The notes under the pieces were generated by a model. It searched no databases, was not told the DNA's origin, and was given only the letters and a program-made list of their open reading frames with translations. 64,000 bases of DNA from Bacillus sp. Marseille-P3661 (GTDB taxonomy: Bacteria; Bacillota; Bacilli; Bacillales; Bacillaceae_J). Shown piece by piece: positions 52,562 to 61,711 of this stretch; position 1 is the first letter of the stretch; the number at the start of each line of letters is the position of its first letter. The position numbers were made by a program, and so were the translations under genes. The stretch is from the NCBI RefSeq assembly GCF_900240995.1, contig NZ_LT965953.1, forward strand, positions 1,278,043-1,342,042, written 5' to 3'.

Positions 52562-53305
52562 TTGATTAACTCAATAAAACATGCAATTAGGATTGTTGAT
52601 TGCTTTAATGAAGAACATAAAGAATTAGGGGTAACCGACATTGCAACAAAACTTGATATGAATATTAGTACAGTTCATCATGTTGTAAGTACTTTATACG
52701 AAGAGGATATCTTAGTAAAAACACAAACAAGACGATATCGTTTAGGTTCAAAATTAATAAAGTGGGGCCGCTCTGTTTCAACACAATACGAACCATTCTT
52801 TATGACAATACCATATATCGAGGCCTTGGTAAATAGAGTTAATGAATCCGTCTATTTAACTATCATGGAGAATAATGAAGTCAGCTACCTGGCAAAGGTA
52901 GAGGCGTTTAAACCAACAAATATTGTAACAAATATTGGTTTAAGAAATCGTTTATGTTCTACTGCCTCAGGCAAGGCTATGTTAGCTTTTCAATCTCAGA
53001 AAATGATAGATAAATTCCTTAGCAATTCTTCGAATTATAATACCACTCATGAAAACCAGACAAGTAAGGAGACGTTACTTCTAGAGCTCCAAAAAATACG
53101 ACGTCTGGGTTATGCGTTAAATAACGGTGAATTTAAAAAAGGGTACTTCTCTGTCGCTGCACCAATCACTAATTATTTAGGCGATGTTGTTTGTGCAATA
53201 ACTGTCGATGGACCTGAAAAAAACATTAGAGCCAATCTTAATAATATATTAGAGAGTCTACAAAAAACAGCTAAACTCATTTCTAGAGATTGTGATTTAA
53301 ATTGA
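52562..53305 (+). CDS. IclR-family transcriptional regulator of the aromatic cluster
   Basis: A 247-residue regulator: N-terminal winged helix (about 8-65; LGVTDIATKLDMNISTVHHV is the HTH) and a C-terminal effector domain with RLCSTASGKAMLAFQS and GEFKKGYFSVAAPITNY. IclR proteins sense small aromatic or organic acids. It is divergent from the catabolic genes and is the only regulator next to them. TTG start with AAAGGAGTG upstream. The AT-rich palindromes at 51468 and 52470 are the obvious operator candidates. Confidence 0.93.
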   Translation: MINSIKHAIRIVDCFNEEHKELGVTDIATKLDMNISTVHHVVSTLYEEDILVKTQTRRYRLGSKLIKWGRSVSTQYEPFFMTIPYIEALVNRVNESVYLTIMENNEVSYLAKVEAFKPTNIVTNIGLRNRLCSTASGKAMLAFQSQKMIDKFLSNSSNYNTTHENQTSKETLLLELQKIRRLGYALNNGEFKKGYFSVAAPITNYLGDVVCAITVDGPEKNIRANLNNILESLQKTAKLISRDCDLN

Positions 53306-53355
53306 ATTTAAACTAAATACAACCTTATAATTAAAAAAATTCATTCCGAAATTAA

Positions 53356-53384
53356 GGTGCCAGTCCCGGTAAAGGATCGGCACC
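53356..53384. repeat. GGTGCC/GGCACC hairpin
   Basis: GGTGCC (53356-53361) and GGCACC (53379-53384) bracket a 17-base loop downstream of iclR. It shares its ends with the 40-bp palindrome at 19849. A terminator role for iclR is possible, but no T-run follows. Confidence 0.5.
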
Positions 53385-53446
53385 AACAACAGCCGATAGC
53401 CTCTTTTTTCAAACACATTTACAAGTTCATAACTTATTTTATATTC

Positions 53447-53645
53447 CTATAAAAAGCCCCATTCTGGCTTTTGCGAAACGGTCGGTAAGCCTTTATCTAA
53501 TTTTTGATAATATAAAATAATTTCTTCCTTTGTGACCGGATGACGAAATCGCCTTTACGCTGCTTCGTGTTCTTCCAAACAGACGGCAATGCCGTTACGA
53601 TTCAGCTTGACTAAGTCTTGATCGAATGGTTCATAAACATTGACT
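53447..53645 (-). pseudogene. Decayed gene fragment of unknown family
   Basis: The minus strand reads VNVYEPFDQDLVKLNRNGIA then VCLEEHEAA stop, and in another frame RFRHPVTKEEIILYYQKLDK then GLPTVSQKPEWGFL stop. Base composition and residue use look coding, so this is a frameshifted fragment. No start is seen and the family is not recognised. Confidence 0.45.
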
Positions 53646-53926
53646 CAGGAAGAGTTACTTGTTTATTGTCATAATTGCTTAACCAAGAATACCTACCCAG
53701 AGGTTAACTCAACCTTTAAACCAATAATAAACGTACAATAAATCTATTAAACCTAGTTCTTATATGAATAATACAATCCAAGAGTTCAATAATATTGTTA
53801 GAAAAGGTATTAAATTACCTAACACACTGTCTACTCTATAAATCTCTTATGTTATAAGAATTGTTACTTGTATTGTTAAAAGTCAGTTTTCTAATCCTCA
53901 TGCACTATGTAAACAAAAATAATAAA

Positions 53927-55201
53927 GTAGGGAAACCTTTCTCAAGGCTTCCCCCTTATCAAACCGTACGTGCCCTATTAAGGCATACGGCTTACCCATA
54001 TGTTACAATGTTTTATCAAGAGGATGCATTCCAGGCATTTTGCATCTTTTGGAGTCGGTGAGAAGTGTAATATTCTTCACCTTTTTCTTTTGCTCGGCTA
54101 ATTCGTTTCTTTAAATTTCTTTTAGCCTTCTTAGTCATATCGTTCAAATATTGTTCCTTGGTGTATCCATAAGCCTTATTGAGATAAAGCCAGTAGGAGG
54201 GAATTAGTTGAATTTTAAGGAAAAATGCGTTATTCCATTTACTATTCATTTTCATTCCTTTAATTTGATTAGGATGCTTATGAATAAATGCCACTCGTAA
54301 CCTTTCCTTATGTATCCATCTATCCTTTGCAGTATTCCTCTCATCATACGAGTTCTGCAATGACTTTCCTGTCCATATTCCTCGTTAGCCTTTATAGCTT
54401 TGATGATTGTTAGATAGTAGTTCATTTTACCTCTTATGATTGGATTAACACGATTTATCCATTCTTCTTTATTTAGAGTAAGTGTCTTTCTAGTCTTTTC
54501 CTTAATCTTCATTCTAAAGTCCTTAACGGACTCCTCCTTCGGAGTGACTTGAAAAGTAAGCTTACCATCCTTCTTCCCATGTTTCCAATGGTAGAAAGTA
54601 AATCCAAGAAAGTCAAAATTATCATTATGGAAATTGACTATTCTTGTTTTCTCTTTAGAGATTTCTAATCCCAATTCCTTTAACTTTTCCCGAATAATTT
54701 GTAATGCTCTCTCCACTCCACGATTTGGTCTATATCCCACTGACCAATTGTGAAATAAGTTATCTTCGAATTTCGGCTGAAGTACATTTACCACACTTTG
54801 TTGGACAATACGATCTTCTATTGTTGGTATACCTAGTGGGCGTTTCTTCCCATTTTTTTCCCTCGATCTGACTTCTAAAGAAAATGCCTTTCTAGTGGGC
54901 TTCCTCACTTTTCGAAAAGTCGCCAACTTATCCCGTGCTGTACTTCACACTTATTGCATTAGGGTCTGTCCTTTCGCCTACGTGTCTCTCGACTTTTCGC
55001 ATCTCCTTCAGACAACACCTCACGGTGTTGCCCTAGATTAAGCTTCCCGAGCTAGGTCAGTCTCCTCGGGGATGGATTTCCACCATCTGGGATTCAATTT
55101 CTTTATCATCTTTCAGTCGTTTCATCGAAATGACGTCTCTGTCAGAAAAAGAAAAAGAAGAGTGTTGAATAATCAACACTCAAAGCGACTGCCCGTCGCA
55201 C
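53927..55201 (-). mobile_element. Group II intron with internal deletion
   Basis: On the minus strand it starts GTGCGACGGGCAGTCGC (5' consensus GUGYG, 55201). The 3' end carries a domain V-like hairpin AGCCGTATGC...GCACGTACGGTT (53961-53993) and a domain VI-like stem ending CCCTAC (53927). The encoded reverse transcriptase lacks its catalytic core, and the total of about 1.27 kb is shorter than a full intron of this kind. It is inserted between the iclR side of the aromatic cluster and the sugar cluster. Confidence 0.75.
54016..54926 (-). pseudogene. Group II intron reverse transcriptase/maturase, deleted and frameshifted
   Basis: N-terminal RT blocks are present: KKRPLGIPTIEDRIVQQSVV and FHNWSVGYRPNRGVERALQI. 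The frame then jumps to LKELGLEISKEKTRIVNFHN and FDFLGFTFYHW, so RT motifs 3-5 with the YADD catalytic site are deleted. The maturase-like rest breaks frame near 54300 and continues as AFIHKHPNQIKGMKMNSKWN to the end. It is not functional by itself. Confidence 0.85.
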
Positions 55202-55466
55202 AAAAAGAGTTCGTATCACACACTCTAGGAACCAAAATAAGCAATAATATATGTTTTAAGGTTTTTAAAAAATTCATTTTTGCCGCCAGTCATTAGAGGT
55301 ATCCCTATCCCTATGCATATAAATGGTATTAACAAATCAGAGATAGGCTCAAGAGTACATATAATCCATATGTACTGTTAAGTGAACTAGATCTATTCCA
55401 TTCCTAAGTGCATAACAACAGGGCGCAGGTATTTTTATTTAGAATTTTAATTTATCTATCTCATAC

Positions 55467-56945
55467 TCAAAATATATTGCTATTACTCTTATAAAGGTTT
55501 TTATATTTTTCATAAAAATATTCATATTTCTTAACATTTTCAAATATTGGTTCAATTGGATTTGGATTCCTTTTAACTACAACTTTACAAGCCTCTTCAA
55601 AATCAGAATAAATCCCAATACCTACTCCAGCTAAAATTGCTGCACCTGTACAAGCTTGTTCAATTGTATTGGTAGTATATATTTCTGTACCGAATATATC
55701 CGCTTGAATTTGTAACCATAGTTTACTCTGTGCACCACCACCTGAAGCAATAATTTGATTTATATCAGCGCCTAAGGTTTTGAGAATTTCAAGCGAATCT
55801 TTTAAACCATATGTTACTCCTTCCATAATTGAACGAGCCATATTCGCAGAATTATGCTTTAAAGTTAATCCAAAAAACATACCTTTTAAATTTGGATTAA
55901 GGTGTGGGGTTCTCTCCCCCGCAAGATAAGGTAAGAAAATTAACCCTTCACTACCAGGAGATATCTCATTAGCTTTTTCATCCATTTGTTTATAGCTTAA
56001 ATTATTGATTATATTATCTCGAAACCATTTTAGTGACAATCCTGCACTCATCATAGCGCCCATCATGTACCATGTATCTGGTGTAATATTACAAAATGTA
56101 TGAGTATTTAACAACCGATTTAAAATTGGTTTATCTACCGGTGTATATATTTGGCCCCCAGTCCCTATAGTTGAAGTACCAGTTCCTGGTTTTATTACAC
56201 CATTGCCTAAAGCCTGCATCGGTTGATCTGAAGCACCATAGACTACAGGAGTTCCCCGTTTTAGCCCCGTTTCATCTGAAACAGATTTTGTAACATAACC
56301 AGCTATTTCATAGGATTCACCAAGAGAAGGGTACATTTCTATATCAATGTTTAATCTAGTAATAATGTCCTCTTCCCACTTTCGATCAATTGGATTAAAA
56401 GCTAATGTACTAGATGCATCAGTATAATCTGATGCAGTATTTCCAGTAAGTTTCATCCGGATATAATCCTTTGGAAGAATTACTTTAAAAGTTCTATTAT
56501 AATTTTCTGGTTCGTTTTCTTTTACCCAAAGAAGAGATGCTAGTTGGAACCCTGGAAAAACAGAGTTTAACGTCTTTGAACCAATTTCTTCTTTTCCAAT
56601 AAGATTGTTTATGCGCTCAACTTGTAATCTAGATCTTTGATCACTGTGAATAATTGCATCTCTGATGACATTTTGTTTTTTGTCAACAAGTACCATTCCG
56701 TGCATTTGGCCCGAAATTCCGATACACTTTATTTCGCTAGGGGTAATATTAGTGATGTTTAATGATTTTCTAATGGTAGTAATAGCAGCACTCCACCATA
56801 CTTCTGGATTTTGCTCAGCGAAACCTTCGTGAGGAATTTCAATAGTATATTCTTCAGCACATATTGATTTCACTAAACCCTCTTCATCGATAATCATTGT
56901 TTTTAGGCTAGATGTACCTATGTCTAAGCTCATTAAATATGCCAT
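55467..56945 (-). CDS. xylB: FGGY-family sugar kinase, xylulokinase-like
   Basis: A 492-residue ATP-dependent carbohydrate kinase. N-terminal phosphate-binding DIGTSSLKTMI, then FAEQNPEVWW and GISGQMHGMVLVD typical of xylulokinase, catalytic Asp in YGASDQP, and C-terminal ASGGGAQSKLWLQIQADIFG. It phosphorylates a ketose such as xylulose; the FrcABC-like importer and GH32-like gene in the same operon leave fructose-like sugars open. Last gene of the sugar cluster, 44 bases after the permease. Weak ribosome binding site. Confidence 0.85.
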   Translation of the reverse strand: MAYLMSLDIGTSSLKTMIIDEEGLVKSICAEEYTIEIPHEGFAEQNPEVWWSAAITTIRKSLNITNITPSEIKCIGISGQMHGMVLVDKKQNVIRDAIIHSDQRSRLQVERINNLIGKEEIGSKTLNSVFPGFQLASLLWVKENEPENYNRTFKVILPKDYIRMKLTGNTASDYTDASSTLAFNPIDRKWEEDIITRLNIDIEMYPSLGESYEIAGYVTKSVSDETGLKRGTPVVYGASDQPMQALGNGVIKPGTGTSTIGTGGQIYTPVDKPILNRLLNTHTFCNITPDTWYMMGAMMSAGLSLKWFRDNIINNLSYKQMDEKANEISPGSEGLIFLPYLAGERTPHLNPNLKGMFFGLTLKHNSANMARSIMEGVTYGLKDSLEILKTLGADINQIIASGGGAQSKLWLQIQADIFGTEIYTTNTIEQACTGAAILAGVGIGIYSDFEEACKVVVKRNPNPIEPIFENVKKYEYFYEKYKNLYKSNSNIF

Positions 56946-56989
56946 TTTATCACCAGGCCTATAGTTATATTATTTAAGAATAATAATAG

Positions 56990-57988
56990 TTATTTTACTG
57001 TACCAATTTTTTTACGATCCAGAGCAATAGCAACAGCCGATATCAACAATACCCCTCTAATTATTTCATTCCAAGAAGGCGGAACCCCAGCGATTGTTAA
57101 TCCCGTTGCAAGTACAATCAAAGTCAAAGCTCCTACTACTGATTTTACTACACTCCCATTACCGCCGCTAAGTGCTGTACCGCCAATCACAACTGCCGCA
57201 ATGGCATCTAATTCCATTAGTTGGCCAGTTACAGGTGTAGCTGCCCCCATTTGAGATAGGTTAATAACACTTGCAATTCCAACAAGTAGACCTGTAATTC
57301 CGAATGTCAATACTTTATACTTTTTTACATTTACACCCATCAGTTGAACTACCTTTTCATTTCCACCCATAGCCTTTAGGTCATTACCATATACACTTTT
57401 ATTGTAAAATGCCCAGGAAATGAAAACAATGAAAATAAGTATAAAGCAAACATAAGGGAAACTTCCCATTGTTTGCAGCCAGTTATTTTGGTTTCCACTA
57501 ACATTCAAATAGACTGCCTGCCCGTCTGAAATCACTGCAATTACCGCCCTATAAATAACCATTGTACCAAGGGTAGCTATAAAAGACGGTATTTTTAAAT
57601 AAGAAAAAAGAAAACCATTAAGCAACCCTAAAACAATACCAGTTAAAACACCTCCTAATAACCCAATAGGACCAAATAATTGAACAGACATAGCTCCTAA
57701 AATAGAAGATATTCCTAATAATGATCCGATTGACAAATCGATGTATCCGCCTGTAATTACAAAAGTAGCTCCGATAGCAATAATTGCAAGAACCGGCAGT
57801 TGCTGGAGAATCAATGTCCAATTCTGTAAAGTCATAAATTGTGGACCAGCAATGATCCAAAAGAATATTACTATTCCTATTAAGGCAAAGTACACTAAAT
57901 TTTGTTTAAAAATAGTCGAATAATCTAAATAATTGTATCTAATTTTACCAGAAGGTTTATCAGTTTTTATATTACTTGATAGACTCAC
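56990..57988 (-). CDS. Sugar ABC transporter permease (RbsC/FrcC-like)
   Basis: A 332-residue membrane protein of the ribose/fructose-type CUT2 permease family with about ten segments. GAAIDLSIG-type motif appears as ITGGYIDLSIGSLLGISSIL; GNEKVVQLMGVNVKKYKVL is the coupling loop; AAVVIGGTALSGGNGSVVKS is a strong family mark. GTG start behind GGGAGG. Partner of the single-domain ATPase upstream and the binding lipoprotein at 58846. Confidence 0.93.
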   Translation of the reverse strand: MSLSSNIKTDKPSGKIRYNYLDYSTIFKQNLVYFALIGIVIFFWIIAGPQFMTLQNWTLILQQLPVLAIIAIGATFVITGGYIDLSIGSLLGISSILGAMSVQLFGPIGLLGGVLTGIVLGLLNGFLFSYLKIPSFIATLGTMVIYRAVIAVISDGQAVYLNVSGNQNNWLQTMGSFPYVCFILIFIVFISWAFYNKSVYGNDLKAMGGNEKVVQLMGVNVKKYKVLTFGITGLLVGIASVINLSQMGAATPVTGQLMELDAIAAVVIGGTALSGGNGSVVKSVVGALTLIVLATGLTIAGVPPSWNEIIRGVLLISAVAIALDRKKIGTVK

Positions 57989-58004
57989 AGCTACTACCTC
58001 CCAT

Positions 58005-58760
58005 TTATAAAGTACCTGTAGTAATTAATTTAACTGTTTTATCAACATCAATTTCTGAACATTCCATTTGTGCAACGCTCTTACCATTTCTTAATACCAA
58101 TACTCTATCAGAAACCATAAAAACATGTTCTAAATTATGTGTAATTACAATAACTGAAGTTCCCTGATTCTTTAAATCTTTAATTAGTTTTAATACTTCA
58201 GCTGTTTCTGTAACACCAAGTGCAGCAGTCGGTTCATCTAGAATCACAATTTTATTCTCAAAAGCAACTGCACGGCTTATGGCTAAAGCTTGGCGTTGTC
58301 CACCTGACATACTTTCTACTGGCACTAGTAAATCTTGAATTGTCGATATTCGTAATTTTTTTAATAAGTCACGTGTCTTTTCTATCATCTTTTTTCGATC
58401 TGCGAAAAAGATCCATTTTTTAGGAGTCCTACCAAGAAATAAATTATAAGGGGCATCCATATTAGGAACTAAACCCAGATCTTGGTAAACAATTTCAATT
58501 CCAAGATTCCTCGCAGTATTTACATCGTTAATTTTAACTGGTGTCCCATTTAAATATATTTTTCCTCCATCAGGTTGATGGACTCCAGCCAAAGTCTTTA
58601 CGAGTGTTGATTTTCCTGCACCATTGTCACCTAGTATAGACAAAACTTCCCCCTTTTTCAGATTGAATGATGCCCCTTTAAGTGCCTCTACCCCGCCAAA
58701 TCTTTTACATATATTTTTTACTTCTAATATAGGACGTTCTGAGTTTTTCTCATTAACCAT
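58005..58760 (-). CDS. Sugar ABC transporter ATPase, single-domain (FrcA-like)
   Basis: A 251-residue ATPase: Walker A GDNGAGKST, signature MSGGQRQ, Walker B IVILDEPT. Ribose- and xylose-type importers usually use a fused double ATPase of about 500 residues; a single domain is characteristic of the fructose FrcA type. ATG 58760 with GAGGGGG upstream was chosen over a longer frame from 58820. Located between the binding protein and permease genes. Confidence 0.9.
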   Translation of the reverse strand: MVNEKNSERPILEVKNICKRFGGVEALKGASFNLKKGEVLSILGDNGAGKSTLVKTLAGVHQPDGGKIYLNGTPVKINDVNTARNLGIEIVYQDLGLVPNMDAPYNLFLGRTPKKWIFFADRKKMIEKTRDLLKKLRISTIQDLLVPVESMSGGQRQALAISRAVAFENKIVILDEPTAALGVTETAEVLKLIKDLKNQGTSVIVITHNLEHVFMVSDRVLVLRNGKSVAQMECSEIDVDKTVKLITTGTL

Positions 58761-58803
58761 TTTGAATAAACCCCCTCGATTATGATCAAGAACGATTATG
58801 TTA

Positions 58804-58838
58804 AAAGAGCGCCTTCCCAATATATGAAAGCGCCCTTT
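58804..58838 (-). terminator. Attenuator-like hairpin between binding protein and ATPase genes
   Basis: AAAGAGCGC (58804-58812) pairs with GCGCCCTTT (58830-58838) right after the binding protein gene, followed by TTTTAA on the minus strand. A partial terminator here would explain higher output of the binding protein. Confidence 0.7.
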
Positions 58839-58845
58839 GTTATTT

Positions 58846-59997
58846 TTAATTGTTCCAAGTATTTTTCAATGTTCGCATTATTTCTGGTAAATTAGCATCT
58901 TTATTATGAACTTGTGACATTTGTCTAATTTCCTCTGCACTAAATGGTTCTCCCTCTAGAAATCTATTTGAATATTGTTCGGCATTACTTTTATCAATTT
59001 TGAATAATTCAAAGCGCGGTTGATTCTCTAAAGGTTCATAACCGTGTAGATAGTCATACATCAATATTAAGCCAAATCCACCTATCATCCAATGAGCTCC
59101 AAGGGTACTTGATAGCTCCTCATTAAGTATTGCATCGATAACATTTGGATCATCATCAGAAGTAGATACAATAATTTCATCATCTCTTCCAGCTTGTTGA
59201 ATAGCATAAAGTGAACCTAATCCTACTGTGCTACCAAAAGCCATAATACCATCGATTTCGCCTGAGTTAAATCTAGTTAAATATCGTTGTGTTGTTTGAA
59301 TGGCATTCTCTCTCGATTTCTGTTGCCATTGTTCGGCTATGAGCTCTACATCCGGATTTTCTTCCAATGCTTTTGTTGCTCCTGTCCATGCCTCTTCTAC
59401 TGTTAGCACACCTTTAGGGTCTAAAATTGCAGCAACTTTTTTAGCGCCTTGATCTATAAGAGCATTCATCATTTGGTATCCCCAATCAACATTACTAAAA
59501 GTAGCCTGACCAATTAGGTATTCCCCAGTGTACTCATTTATATCATTTACCACAAGACGGTCAGCTGTAAAAGCAGGAACTTTAAATTGTTCTAACAGCG
59601 CAGCATTTCTAGTACCTGCTGCCTTTGTGATAGGATCAAATACTATGCCATCAGGATTTTTACCTAAAAGACTCTGCATTCCTTGAACATTTGAATCTTC
59701 AGTACCTTTGTCAGAAGTAACCACTAATTCAATTCCTAATGCTTCGGCCACTTGTTTTTGGAAGTTGACATAATTAACTACCCAAGGATTATCTAACGGT
59801 TGCACTAATGATCCAATCACTAATTTTTTCTCAGTGGTAGATTTATTAGTATCTTGTTTTTCTATACTAGTTTGATTATCAGTTTGATTGTTAGATTGAT
59901 TATTAGTTTGATTTCCGTTTGAACAAGCTACCATTCCCAAAAGCATAATACAAATTAAAACCCATGATAACACCTTAAAAAACCTTTTACTCTTCAT
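58846..59997 (-). CDS. Sugar-binding lipoprotein of the ABC importer
   Basis: A 383-residue type I periplasmic-binding protein: signal peptide ending MVAC (lipidated Cys25), Asn/Gln/Thr-rich linker, then KLVIGSLVQPLDNPWVVNYV and GKNPDGIVFDPITKAAGTRN, characteristic of ribose/fructose receptors. GGGGAGGAAATAAG precedes the ATG. First gene of the transport part, with a cre-like box about 100 bases upstream. Confidence 0.92.
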   Translation of the reverse strand: MKSKRFFKVLSWVLICIMLLGMVACSNGNQTNNQSNNQTDNQTSIEKQDTNKSTTEKKLVIGSLVQPLDNPWVVNYVNFQKQVAEALGIELVVTSDKGTEDSNVQGMQSLLGKNPDGIVFDPITKAAGTRNAALLEQFKVPAFTADRLVVNDINEYTGEYLIGQATFSNVDWGYQMMNALIDQGAKKVAAILDPKGVLTVEEAWTGATKALEENPDVELIAEQWQQKSRENAIQTTQRYLTRFNSGEIDGIMAFGSTVGLGSLYAIQQAGRDDEIIVSTSDDDPNVIDAILNEELSSTLGAHWMIGGFGLILMYDYLHGYEPLENQPRFELFKIDKSNAEQYSNRFLEGEPFSAEEIRQMSQVHNKDANLPEIMRTLKNTWNN

Positions 59998-60099
59998 CTT
60001 ATTTCCTCCCCGAATGTTAAGAGTTTTTTAAATTAAAATCATGGTGGTTTGCTATTTTTCAAAATGGTAAAGCTAAATCTAATTTTATTTCAAGTTTAT

Positions 60100-60113
60100 T
60101 GTAACCGTTTACT
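60100..60113. promoter_or_regulatory. Candidate CcpA (cre) site
   Basis: TGTAACCGTTTACT matches the cre pattern TGWNANCGNTNWCA in all but the last base. It lies in the 147-base gap upstream of the sugar-binding protein gene, consistent with glucose repression of the sugar cluster. Confidence 0.6.
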
Positions 60114-60144
60114 AACCCGCTACTTATTTAACTAATAACAAACT

Positions 60145-61623
60145 CTAATTCATTTGCTTCTTGAATTCTATTGAGCTAAATTGTGCATATCCGTCTTCAA
60201 CTATTAAGCCGATTTGGTGTTGACCTTTATCGTAAGCCCTGTATGATAATGCGACTTTATCATTGACAAAAACCTCTATTATTGTATCAGTTACAATTAC
60301 TTTGCAATCCAAAGTACTGTTATTATCTATTAATAAAGGTCTTTCAACAACTCTTGGTCCATCAGCTTCTGGCAATGGAACGGTTTTACCTGATAATGTA
60401 GACCAGAAAGGATCCATGGGTTGTGGTAATTTAACTAGAGATACTCTCTGGGCACTTGGTTCAAATTTCAGAATATATCCAGTTTCCAATTCCTTATCAG
60501 ATTTAATTAATATACCAAAACTATCACGTACATCAGTTGGGGTGATTTTGCATTGGAATAAAAATTCTTCTTGTGATATATTAAAAAATCCATAAGATAA
60601 TTTTGATAATGATTCCACATTTAATACTTCTGTTCCATATACAGTCCATTTACCCATAATTCCATTAAATTCATTTTGACATCTTACATTGTAGGTCCTT
60701 GTTATCTCTTCTGGACATTTTACTGCTAAGTCATTATTTGGAAGTACAATGACTTCTCTTGGAACAGTAAAATCTCCTCCCCACTCCCATTCACCATTAT
60801 CAACCTCATTTTCTCTATCGTGTACCCATCCAAAATAAAATCTTCTTTTATTATCATCTTCTAGTGATTTTGCAGCATAAAACCTTCTTCCGTCTAACCC
60901 ATCTACAATCGGAGCACGCCACGGCCCTCTTGGATTATCAGCTATCCGATAAATAGTTTGTGCAGACTCGGAAAACCTTGAATATGCCAAGTACCATTTA
61001 TCTCCCATCTTATACATTTCAGGACATTCAGGACAATTTGTTGAATAAGGAGCATATATAGGATCATGAACTGTCCAATTATCAAGGTCATCGGATGTAG
61101 CTAAAGCAATACAACCTCTTCTACTATCTGGTCCTTTATTTAACCTTGCAGATAATATCATCCAATAGCATTGCTCACCTTCATTCCAAAAGACGTAGGG
61201 ATCTCGCCAATCTATGTTTTCATATATATTTATATCTGGTTTTATTATTGGGTTTTTCTCATCCTTTTCCCAATTAATTAAATCATTGCTCGTAGCATGA
61301 CAAATTGTTTGCGGGAAATCAGATGCGATGTGATATCCAGTATAAAAAATATGAAATTTATCATTAGCATAAATAACTGATCCAGTCCATACCCCGTTTG
61401 AATCACACTCTGGCTCTTCACCAGGGGATAATGCAATAGGTAGTTCCTCCCATACCACTAAATCTTTAGATACTGCATGCCTCCATGTAGTTCTGACTCT
61501 TTCAGGGTATTTCTTTGTTCCCGCGGGAGAAGTTAAGTAAAATAAATGATATACCCCCTTCCAATAGAATGGAATTGCGTCTCCTGCAGCTACTCCATCA
61601 CTAGGTCTTCTAAAAATTTTCAT
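60145..61623 (-). CDS. GH32-like glycoside hydrolase (fructan/sucrose-type five-bladed propeller)
   Basis: A 492-residue protein with a five-bladed propeller followed by a beta-sandwich, as in the GH32/GH68/GH43 clan. The RDP motif is in WRDPYVFW (transition-state stabiliser) and the acid/base glutamate probably in ECPEMYKM. The usual N-terminal WMNDPNG is replaced by a segment with AAGDAIPFYWKGVYHLFYL, so the nucleophile Asp is presumably the D of AGD. No signal peptide, so it acts inside the cell on imported saccharides. The ATG follows GGAGGGAAAAAGGG. Confidence 0.78.
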   Translation of the reverse strand: MKIFRRPSDGVAAGDAIPFYWKGVYHLFYLTSPAGTKKYPERVRTTWRHAVSKDLVVWEELPIALSPGEEPECDSNGVWTGSVIYANDKFHIFYTGYHIASDFPQTICHATSNDLINWEKDEKNPIIKPDINIYENIDWRDPYVFWNEGEQCYWMILSARLNKGPDSRRGCIALATSDDLDNWTVHDPIYAPYSTNCPECPEMYKMGDKWYLAYSRFSESAQTIYRIADNPRGPWRAPIVDGLDGRRFYAAKSLEDDNKRRFYFGWVHDRENEVDNGEWEWGGDFTVPREVIVLPNNDLAVKCPEEITRTYNVRCQNEFNGIMGKWTVYGTEVLNVESLSKLSYGFFNISQEEFLFQCKITPTDVRDSFGILIKSDKELETGYILKFEPSAQRVSLVKLPQPMDPFWSTLSGKTVPLPEADGPRVVERPLLIDNNSTLDCKVIVTDTIIEVFVNDKVALSYRAYDKGQHQIGLIVEDGYAQFSSIEFKKQMN

Positions 61624-61711
61624 CCCTTTTTCCCTCCAATAAATATAGATTTGATTTATATTTAACGGTTATTTAAAAACCGAGTATACCTATGAAATAG
61701 GACATAATAGA

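Noticed and set aside
55072..55296. 74-codon plus-strand frame near the intron 5' end
   Set aside because: It lies opposite the ribozyme part of the group II intron and crosses its 5' boundary.
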